NCBI GenBank assembly: GCA_964036155.1
Contig: OZ038422.1
Coordinates: 52,165,201-52,229,200 of the forward strand
Length of the DNA stretch: 64,000 nt
Direction: 5' to 3'
Source: Diploscapter coronatus
Taxonomy: Eukaryota; Nematoda; Chromadorea; Rhabditida; Rhabditidae
The translations under genes were made by a program, and so were the position numbers. Below the pieces are notes generated by a model, which did not search any database, was not told the DNA's origin, and saw nothing but the letters and a program-made list of their open reading frames with translations. Positions 28,601 through 40,600 of this stretch are shown here, in pieces; the first letter of the stretch is position 1, and the number at the start of each line of letters is the position of its first letter.

Positions 28601-31600
28601 GCCAAGTGCCATTAGCATTGCGATACAAATCCTTCATTTCTTTGTCTTCATCTTCAAATTCGCCCGCTAATTTCTAAATGACCATATTTTAACTTATATA
28701 GTAGAGTTATAACTAAAAGCTTCATTTATTATATCTTCGTATTTACAGTGATAGCTTTTCTCGTCTAGTAGAAAGTTAAACTATGAAATAGACTAAAGTT
28801 TTAAGTTAGACTAACATTTTTAAACAATACTTACCGTTTTCTTAAACGGCAATTCTTCTGAATATTTAACGGCTTGTCGACATTTCCTTCTATGGACTAA
28901 TTGGTGATATCGTAAAACGAGCGGCTTAATATTTAGAACCTCAAGTTTATAGATGAAAAATCTGTCGTTGATCCAGTAGCATTTCATTCGAGCTTAAATC
29001 AAATATCTTAATAATTACTCTATCGATATTATAACGCATTTTTAGTAATTTAGCCATACAAGACATGATTTGACACATACAAATTTCAAATCTCTTCTTC
29101 AATATCATCAATGACTGTTAATTTGAGACGAAGTAAATGATATACGAATTCGAATATGCAAAGTGTGCACTGTGTATTTACAAATAGTCGTCGCATTCAC
29201 TTCTTGAAAATGATGTAGTAGCGTAGAATCTGCTGCAAACAACGTGCTAATTTATACGCATCAAAAGTTCGTGTCATTTACTTCGTCTCAAGTAATCAGT
29301 CTTTGACAATAAGAATATTTCATGAAAAAAGATTGAGTAAATTTATGATTACTTAAAACTTCTGTACACCTTGCACATTGTTTATTTGTTTATCAAAGCT
29401 TACCAATTATGTTTTGAAAGGTAAGAGGTAAAAAGTTTCGAAACAAACAACTCACGATCCGTTCCCATCTTTCCGTAATTCAGCGTTTTGCACAGTACTT
29501 CATTCTTATTCCAGTATTCTTTACCGGCAAAATTAGGGGTTTCATGGCAACTGACAAAGATTGAAAATGATAAAATTAGGAGAATAGTATCTATTTTCAT
29601 GGGAATAATCTATTCTCGAACACGTAATGAAATTGGAATGGTAAATTAAAAAGGCTAAACTTGGCGCCCATCTGTCTAAATATTCGATTTTAGTGGAACG
29701 AATCTAAAATTTCGAAATCAGGATCATTCGAATGATTTTTTATGCAACTGTCAACAAAGTTCTAAGATCCTGAATTGGATAATTGAATAACTCTTTCCAG
29801 GACCTAATTAAATACCAATTATATTTTTATCTGTAAAAATTCGATAAAATTTGAAACTTATTTGAAAGTATAAAGTCACACCATAAACTTGATGAAATAA
29901 TTCAGCGGCTTTTTTCTAAGCTAAAACTGGATAAATAATACGGAATTTTAACACATTCAAAATTCTAAATATTTTCAGCTATTCCTGATCCGTGTACTGC
30001 TCCTCCCCGCAATCCTGGCATCGGCAAGTACCGCGCCACGAGATGGGCTTTCGATGGAAAGAACAGGTACCTTATATCAGGAATGATTTAACGCCGAGCG
30101 TATCTAACAACAGCGTTGAAATTTTAAGATAATCAACGTTGTAAAGCTAGCGTTCAAGTTAATATCACCGAAGTTTAAAGCATCGAGAATATGATTACAG
30201 AAAATGCGTTCCATTTGAGTACAGAGGCATGAAGGGCAACGCCAACAATTTCATCTCCAGAGAATCATGCGAGCAGAAATGTCCGGGTATGTTGAAGTTA
30301 GAGGAAATTATTAATGCAATTAAAATCACGGAAGGAGAATGTATCAAAATCTTACACAATTCGTGTAATTTCACAGGGCCAGATAAGACCAAACATATTT
30401 GATGAACATTTAATTGAGTAAAACAGTGTTTTCAAATATTGAGTAAATTCAAGTCAATTTGAAAATGGAATTATTAGCAACTCATTCAATTAAAGAGAGC
30501 TATTCAATTGCTAAATAATGCCTTTCACATATTGAATAGTACCAAATCTACTTGGAAGTTAAGATCTTTTGAAACAGCGGATTTTGAAAATACTTTGTAA
30601 TGATGATGTTTGCGACTTTTTCTAACAAACAATTTTCTAGTGTTCGAAAATCCGTGCAAAATCGGTGAGGCTCATTCCGTGAACGGACAATATTTCCAGT
30701 GCAATCCAACTGCAATCTGTCCTGCTGGGTATTATTGCCATATTGGACTTGATACGAATTACTGCTGTCAGGCACTTGGTTTGATTTTATATTTTAAAAT
30801 TATATACGAGAATACTTAAATAGCCTTTTATAATTTAGATATGATATTTTGTTTACTAACCCATGACTTTTCGCTATTGTAATTTGATTGCTTTTCAAAA
30901 TCGTTTAATTTTCAGAAACATATCAACGCAAAACTTGCTTTTATTTTGCAGTGACAAGATTTTGTGTGTGAATACCAAATGCTTATCTAACAACCAAAAC
31001 ATGTGGCTTTATTTGAACATACTTTAATTGAAATACAGAGTACCGTCCAGCATATTTTAGAAGAACTATCATAGAATTTTCTGGAATTGAAAAACTTTAG
31101 GAGGTGACCCATGTGGTCAACCTTTGGACAGAGGAATTGGCGGCGCGCAACTCTCTAGATGGTACTGGAATGAACAATCACAGTGCTGCTTGCCATTCAG
31201 GTAGAACTTCTTTATAAAATTTGTAGAATACTAAAATTATAGAATTTTCAAGAAACAAGATCCGTGGCGTGAAAAATCAATAAAAATCTCTTTGAAACAT
31301 CATAATTACAAATTCGCATTTTTAAATAAACTCGTTCAGCTACTGCGGCCAGAAAGGCACCCAGAATAACTTCCTCACGAAACAGGATTGCGAGAGGACG
31401 TGTTTCGGTAATCTTGCCACAAAATTATTTTTTTTCTAATAATCAACTTCACTAAAACATCAAAATCCCATTAATTTTGACTTTTTCCGCATTTTTACAC
31501 ACGTTCTAACTGAATTTTGCTATTTCGTCATTACAACTTTTCGAATTTCATTGGTCCTAAAATTGATTAATCCTGAGTAATCAACAAATTACCTTCGATT

Positions 31601-34600
31601 TAAAATACAGAATTGGATAACCCCTGCGCATTGGGCGAGCCGCAAATGACCGCCGAGCACCGCCCACAGCAATGCTCGCTGAATTCTAACACTTGCGCCA
31701 ATTCGTATTGGTGCCATTTCGGTGCTAATCAAGACACAACCGTTTGCTGTCCTGGCAGAGGTAATCAACCAGATAATTGCATAGTGAAATAATTAATCAG
31801 CGTATACTTTACCTCAACTAGAACATGTAATGCGAAAGTTCCGACATTTTGAAAAAGAGTAAATCAAATATAACTAACGATTTTGCTTGTTCGCAACTAT
31901 TTTTGAAATATAATCAAGACTGCCCATGTAATGTATCGATTCAAATTTTCGATAATTAAGTAATGCAACGATTTAATTACCCCTTAATTATCCTAATTAA
32001 CTGTTGCAGTTGGTCCAGATGAGATTTGTGCCCAGCCGATGGTCGAGGGAGAGGGCGAAGCCCAACTGCCCAGATGGTACTACGACCCATCCACTAGACA
32101 GTGCGTCCAGTTCCAGTACAAGGGTCGATACGGAAATCAGAATAACTTCCTAACCGAGCAAATGTGTGAACAGACATGCCCAGGTAACAAACGCACATTT
32201 AATTGAAAGCGAAGAATTAATCAACTACTTTACGAACTAATGAATGGTTTAGTTTAAGTAGGGCTTGTTCGATACAGTAAATGTAACGAAATTAAAATTG
32301 TTTGAATTAGACTACCGAAAAGTCCATGGTAAGTCTTGTGAATGGGATTGTTCATTAGTCGATGCGAAGGAACCGTATTTAAATTAAGATGTACAGGATG
32401 CGTGAAGAGTTCTAACACATTTTTCAAGCGCATCTATGATTTATCATAATTTTCGAAAAATAAAATTCGGCATTTTCGTATTCCCCAGGGCATATGGATG
32501 ATATTCATGTATCAGTTGGATACTACATTTACAATTAGTGCTAAATTCAATACTATGCGAATTTTGGTTGATAAAAATTACAATTTCAACTGCGAAACTC
32601 TCGCGAAAAATGGTAGTTAGTCAATTTTTATCGAATATTTAAATGTAATTTTTGACTAACTATGCTGCTTAATAGATAGGCTATCAATTTAGTCGTTCAG
32701 GATTATCGTCATCATTAATTCGGATGTCAAAAAAGCGATGTTTCCCATTGAATTCTATCTTCTTGACAAGTAATTTTCAATGGCCAAAGTTGTCTTTTTC
32801 GTGTAGCCAGTGCATAAATCTAGTAGGGAAACATATTTAAGCTATTCATTTGAATCATTTTGACCATATGAACTTTCTAAAAATGAAAGATGGCAGAACT
32901 TTTCACTTATGCTGTAGATTTTCTTTGTTTCAACTTAATCGATATAGAACTGCGATAGTGAAATGTAATCAGCCAGTAGAGAAGTGATTGCAATTTGCAA
33001 AGAATATAAAGGGTTCAAAATGCCGAATATTCATTTTATCAAATAGGCTACTCATTAGTTCGTTCTTGTTAGCAAAAAATCAGTTTTCAATTGCGAAGAT
33101 GACGTTTTATCGTATTCCACCTCTAGTTTACGTAAACGTGTGTCCTGTGGGTAGTCCTTTGCTGGACGAGACGAATCGACCGGTGCCTTGTACATTCGGG
33201 TCCAACTCCTGCGGAACTGATCACTGGTGCCATCTCGGTCTCTTACCCGCGGAGTACCAATGCTGTCCCGGAACTCCCACGATTCCCGGGGCTTGTCAGG
33301 GACTGTCCCCTGTCGATGGCGCACTCGGTGCCACTCAACCACCGCAAACGAGATACTACTACGATGCCTCGAAGATGCAGTGCGAACAGTTCATCTACAA
33401 CGGAAGGAAGGGAAACCAGAACAACTTCCTCACGAAAGAGGACTGCGAGGCAACCTGCAGGGGTACGATTAAGAGCCAGCACGATTGGAGCATTGGGACC
33501 AAGGGACCTCTTCCGCTTTGAAAAGTGACCCCATCTCGTGGGGCCCAAACGTGCAGAATTATCGGTGTTGCGAGAGGGATTTTCGGGATAGAATAAATGT
33601 GACCCTATCTCGTAGGGTTCAAATTAAAATATGGGCGATTTCAGGTATTGGGATCCAATTTAGGACTAATAAACCATAATCGTCCACTAAAATGCTTTCT
33701 AACTTCTTATTTACACTTCTATGTAAAACTATTGCACGAAGAAAACCCAAAGGGCACTTTGGCGACCATACCGGCGACCAAAATACCCATTCCCAGTACC
33801 AAATGTACCAATTTGTCCCATTTTAGTGATGCCCAACCCGTGTCGTCTGCCGATTTCGATGCCTCCCCAACAGTGCTCGGCAGGCAGCAACCCCGACACT
33901 TGCGGAATGGGCATGTGGTGTCATGTCGGATTCTCACCAGAAACAACCGTATGCTGTCCAGATGGTAACCATACGGTTTTTACCAAATAATATCAAACAT
34001 GCCATTGTACGATTTGAATGAACCCAGATATGCCCAAATCAAAAATGTCTGCATCATCATATGCACGATCCAAGTTGTAAAAATTATAAAAATTGAAAAA
34101 TTCAACCCTTGTCAACACTTTTTTAATCGAAGCATATTTGATGGATGAAAACCAGCCAATCCTACTTTGGAACGAAACCCCAAATGTCCCTTTGTCAGAA
34201 ATTTGTATGCTTTACCAAAACACGTGATCAATAAGAAAGTACTTGAAGATACTTTGCGACTCCATGGGATGATGATATATACCGAAAAAAAAAAAAAATT
34301 GTCTAAAACTTTAGAGGGCGACCCCTGCCAGTTACCTTTGATTACCGGAACGGGTAACCAGCGTCTGGAGCGATGGTACTTCAACCAGCAGTCGGGCGCT
34401 TGCATGCCCTTCAGCTACAGTGGAATGCAGGGCAATCAGAACAACTTCTTGTCCAGAGAGGTGGGAAAGTGTTTTCATAAAATCTACAAAATCATCATTC
34501 TTCTATCTTTGAGCATCGCTTATTTTCTAATAGTGATGCAAATACTGAAGTAACAAAATCTGCAAAAAAAAAATATGCGTTGATTGGATTCTTTTAAACT

Positions 34601-37600
34601 TATAAAAGTGCGTATTTAGAAAGAATTTTTGAAGAACTGATTAAAGCAAGCTTTTTTTTTTTTTGTTTTTTTTTAAATCTTTGTTAGTAAAGGAATCACT
34701 GAACATCCCTATTTATAATAAATGAAATATCTAGGTTTTTGAAACTTATGAAAATATTGAATTATGGTGATGAATTTTTGAGAGATGATGTCACGAAAAA
34801 TCACCTACGAGCAAACAATTCAAACTGACGTAATATTTAAAACGTACATACAAATTTCAGACTTGTGAAGAGCGATGCGGTCCAAACCCGTGCTTCGAGG
34901 GACGACCCTTCACTGGGGCAGATGGACGACCACAGACCTGCTCGGCATCCGCTAATCTCAACACTTGTCCTTCCAGCTATTGGTAGGTTTGCCTATTCAA
35001 AAGGAGGAGTTAGAAATTAGAGAAGACCGGTGCTGGTATTTTTTGCTCAAAAGGTCAGGCTAAGAATGAACTGAAAGCTCATTCTTAGCCTGACCTTTGA
35101 GGCATTGACAGAGCGCATTTTATTCGTTTATTTTCCATAAAAATTGCATGATCAGTGCAAACTTTATCCCTATATATAGTTTACCCCGAAATACATTTTA
35201 TACCCTTATAAAGGTAGGTTCAAAATGAGTTCTATTTCTGCCCCGAAATGAGCTCAGATTAAAAACGGCTCAAGTTCGACTTGAAAGTTTATCCTTGAAA
35301 AGTAAAAAATATCACCACGGCTTTTCTTGATCACCGTCAAGATTGAATATTTTCAATCTTTTAAAGAAATATTTTACTATCAATAAAATAATAGGGGAAC
35401 AAACGAAACAATAACGATAAAAACGCTTCAATCGTTATTAAAATTGAAACATGCTTTAGATATTAAAAATTATCTTTCATTCAAATAATGAAAACCTCTT
35501 CCAGGTGCCATATTGGAGTCGACATGTCCACCACTGTTTGCTGCCCAGGAGGTAAGAAATTCATCCTCGAAATCATCTATATTTAAAAAAAAAATCGAAT
35601 CATAAATATTAGGATTGTTTTTTTTCTGTCAACGGATCAATTTCGTCTTTGCCTAATTATAAATTGATAAAATTTGACGAAATTACTTCGACGATTGAAT
35701 TATCAACAAATTCTTTTAAATCTCAAAGTTTGAAACATATAAAGAGAAAGAAACTATCTAAAATTAGCTAGTTTTATCAAAATTGTTAGAGACATTTTAT
35801 AACTGAAAATTCTCTAAGTCTCATATCATAAAACATAGCCAACAATTCCAGCTTCGACAAACGTGTGCAACCTGCCGATGTCTACGGGAGAGGGCAACTC
35901 TAATCTGGAGCGATATTACTTCGATCAGCAGTCCAAGGCATGCAGACCGTTCGTCTACAATGGACTCAAAGGAAACCAGAACAACTTCATTTCACTTGTA
36001 GGGAATTTTGGGACTTTCGAAGATAACAAGATCATGACGCGCAATAATTATCAATATTATATAAAAAAAAGACTAATCAATTGTTATATTTTTCAATATT
36101 TCTTCATTCAATAACTTGCAATGATAAATTCTAGATGATATGATATTTTTCCAGAGAGCCTGCCAACTGGCGTGTCAACCACTCGACAATCCTTGCATCG
36201 GTCAGCCCGCTGTTACCGCCGCTGGACAGGTGCGATTTTTTTTGAAAAAATATATGTCGTAAATTCCTAAGACTGGACGTAAAGTTTTTTTTTGATAATA
36301 TAAAGAATTATTATGTTCTGTTCTACTTAGCGTAAATTTTATATAGTCTATTTCGACGGAAAAATTTTATCTTATTGAACTAAAATCAGTCATTTTGAGG
36401 TGTGTTTCAACTATTTTCAAATCATTATTTTTCTTGTAGAAAGTAGTGTAGTTCGACTATCAGAGCCATATCTATCAAATTTCAAATTATAACTTCCAGG
36501 TCCTGTTTTGTTCGGCTACGAACAAGGACACTTGCCCGGTGAACTTCTGGTGCCACATCGGAGCAACGCCAGAAACTACTGTGTGCTGTCCGGGAGGTTG
36601 AATATTTCCCGATTCTGAAAACTATCAGGAAAATCGTTTCAGCCACGAATCCATGCTCAGTGCCTCTCTCGCCTGGTACCGGAAACGCCGGCCTGCCACG
36701 ATACTACTACAATCCAGATGATAGGGTGAGATTATTTTTTACCCATAGCTTAATGATGATCATCGACTGAAGATAATTGCATCATTGGTAATGCTTCTCT
36801 TGCATCTGATAAATGCAAATTTTAGCCTTTTTTATTTGCGAAATAATATTTTATAGATATGCAAATTGCTAGAAAATACGAGATTTTTCGTGTAAAATCA
36901 CTTCCGAAAACTTTTAAGACATATTATCTTTCGAAGTTCATACCCTAAATTTCAGCAATGTCTTCCCTTCCAATACAACGGAAAGCGAGGAAACCAGAAC
37001 AACTTCTTATCGCAGACGGAATGTGAACGGACCTGCCCCGGTGCGCTCGCTTCACAATATGCATTTCAGAGAAAGCGAATGAAATAATGATTTTGAATGA
37101 ACGGGCAGAGGGGCCTGAAATGGCAGTTCTCCGAACTTTCGTAGGGAAATGACTCTGAATTAGTTGCCCTTCCCCCACATGGTCATGGCTGAGTACTCGA
37201 TCGGTGTGACTTGCTTTTGGATGCCATATTTTGATCGTATTAACTCGCAATCAATCAACGTGGAATTAATTTCTCAAAATACGCTATTCTTAAACATGAC
37301 AAAAAATCTTGAAGCATACATAAAATTGTGTTAAAAATTATAGAAAATGATGATGGATTTTGAGAAATCAGTATTCCGCGTTATTGATGAAGTAACAACA
37401 TTACTAATCGTTCTTCGATTGTTTGAATTTTAATTGCGCCCGTTTTTGCATGGCTTCTTCGTTGAACTCGTGGTTTTCCTAGGTTCAAATATATCGGCTT
37501 TGTCACTAATATCGCAAAAACTCTCATTCAGTGTTCACGAATCCCTGTTTGGGAGAGGTGATTCGAGACGAGTTGGGGAATCCGCTCGAATGCGACCCTT

Positions 37601-40600
37601 TCCGGAAGAGCAATTGTGGAGAAAGTGCCTTCTGTCTACCGACCAATAATCAGAGCTACTGCTGTCCGAGGTTGAATCGTGAGTTTATCGATTTTTAACA
37701 AAAAAAGATAAAGAATATATTTTGATATCGTTATTAAGAATTTTTTTAGAAAGTTTACCAGAATTTTAGATACAATTTGATAGATATATTTTTTATTTTG
37801 CTTTTTATGTAGCGCAATGAGAACATCAAAATTTCTATAGTTGATGCACATATCGAATATTCTTAAGCTTATTTCTCATACAAATCGTGCAATGATATAA
37901 TTTTCAGAAGACTACTGCAACAGTTTGGTAACTTCCGGAGTCGGTACCTCTAATTTGACCCGATATTATTACAATCCAATAGAGGAACTCTGTCTGCCGT
38001 TCGAGTTCAAAGGAATGCACGGAAATGAGAATAATTTCATCACGAAAACTGTCTGCGAGGAACATTGTGCTCCTTGTAAGAAGCAATAACTTTTTTTTTT
38101 TTTTTAATTTTTATATTCAAACTATGACATAGTTAAGTGTCGAAGTCCATTTTCTTATTTTAAAAGGCAATTTGGAAAGGTAGTTGCATCGTTGTATGCG
38201 AAATAGTTAGGGTTTGTCATGGAAAAACTTCTCTTCCTTTACTATTTCGCGTGCAACGATGCAATTATTGCAACTACTTATCCAGGCTGCCTTTTAAAGC
38301 ATGAGTTTCATTAGTTCTCTACTTTTTAAAATTATGCTTCAAAGAAATTCAAACGAATTTTCTCATTACTTTGATGGATAATGTTAGTAATTGTGGGATA
38401 TAAGTCCAAAATAATTTTTAAAAATCTTTATTTTCAGTACCCAACGTGTGCTTCGGTGGCGAGTCACCCTTGATTGTCTACGGGAAAATCATTCAATGTC
38501 AGGCGAAAGCCTGCCCGCCTACTCATTATTGTCATCTTGGATTCGATCATAGATCGACGGTTTGCTGTAAGAGGCAAGGTAGGAATTCATAATTCCAAGT
38601 GGCAACTTGGAGAAGTAGCTATATCGTTGCAATGAAAAGTAGTTGCATTATTTTAAGGTAGGACTTCATTTTTAGGTTTTTAAAATATGCCGTAAGGGTA
38701 ATAAAATTAAGCGATGGATTGGAGAGGATAAAGGTAGGACGAAGTGGATACCAAAATGTGCATCTCGATGAGCTTATCATTTTGGTGCTAAATTACCCTT
38801 ACCTGGTCCTACCCTACCCTTTCCAATCCATCTCTCAATGTTTATTATCTCTTCGGCATATTTTTAAGCCCAAAATTAAATCCTCCCTTAAAATAATGCG
38901 ACTATTCCTTATGCAACTACTTCTCCAGGTTACCATTCCAAGCCATAACTTATATTTTTATATGGAAAATGTAGCAATATTTTCAAAATGATCTGTATAT
39001 TTAAAATTATTTTATCTAAAAGTATCTAGTCTTCAAAGCAATAAACGAACCAGCAAATGCAAACGAGTTATCTAAACTTTCATAATTTCCTATTCATTAT
39101 TTTAGGTTCTCCGTGTGATCAACAATTAATGACTGGTGTGGGCACTGCTAATTTGCCTCGATTTTACTACGACTCCTTCGAGGACCGATGTGAATCATTC
39201 AATTACACTGGAATTGGGGGAAACGAGAACAATTTTGTCAGTCTGTCAGAGTGTCAGATGAAATGTCCTGGTTAGTTTTGGAGTCATATATGAAAATTCA
39301 AAGTAACAGCCTATATTTCGAAAATCATTAATGTTTTATAATAATTTATCGAATCAATTGAAGACGCTATTGCCTAAGCGTATGAGAAAAATATATTTCA
39401 TAAAAGTGATGGCTAAAGTTTAACTTTTGTCATTAGTTTGAAAACTCGAGTAGCGCCTTAAATATTTTATTATCCCATAAAGGAAACAAAAGAGCTAACA
39501 ATCGATGTTCCAGGCTACCGCGACTTCTGCCCTCATGGTCGGCCACTATTGAAAAACTCCACGTTTGTAACCTGTGGAATCGACACTTTCTGTCCGAAAG
39601 GCTATATTTGTCACGTTTCCAATCGAGACGCGAAAAATGTTTGTTGTCCTGATCCTGGTAATTTTATTGCGAAATTAAAAACAAACGAGTCCTTAACTTT
39701 AGTCTCGTTTTGCGCACTAAATATTGAGCCCGGCCCTTGTTCTGGAAGCCAACGCCGATTCGCATATGATAAGAATACGGGAGCCTGCAAAAAGTTCTCG
39801 TGAGTCTACATTTTTACCCATTGAAAGAAAGCTCGAGTTATATTATGAGTTTGCGTAAGGTATTTGAAAATATGTGAAGCATATCCAAATGAATTAATGT
39901 TTTCACTGCTCGAACTAGTATTTTCATCAGTCTATCAAAAAAATTGAACATTTTATAATAGCTAAAATAATGGTTCTGCACACGAAAATTACTTGAAAAC
40001 AAATTTAAGATGCTCGAAATTAATCGGTAAGACATCATTTATGAAATCCTCTTTCAGGTACGGCGGCTGTGAAGGCAACCTGAACAATTTTGACAGTCTG
40101 GAGAAATGCACGAAAGTTTGCTGCGAGAAGAGTTATTTGCGGCATTAATTTATTCATTTTCTAACTTATTCAACCTCGTTTTGAGTTCTAAACTTCATTT
40201 TATATGTATTATTTATTCACGGGAAGCATATTCGGTTTCTAGTCATTCGTATTCCAAAAATAGCCTGAAAGGTAAAGTACGGTATTACAGGTTAGTCGTT
40301 TTGAGCCCAATTCGCAAAAATGAGATTTATTGTTGCATATTTTGATAATTTTTCCTAATGGATGAATTAATTGTAGTAATAATTATTAAAATATGCGGCC
40401 ACTTTTCATGAAACCTATTCTAACAATTTCTAACATTTACATTTACTTTGTTCACTGCATGTAGCTTCTAGATACCGTAATCTCATAATGAAATTCATTT
40501 TAAATATAATAATACAATCATGTTCTAAACTCATAAGTCAAACATTTTAAATACCCTCTATTTTCCACAAAATTTTCTCGTTTCTTATTCGCCTCTTCAT

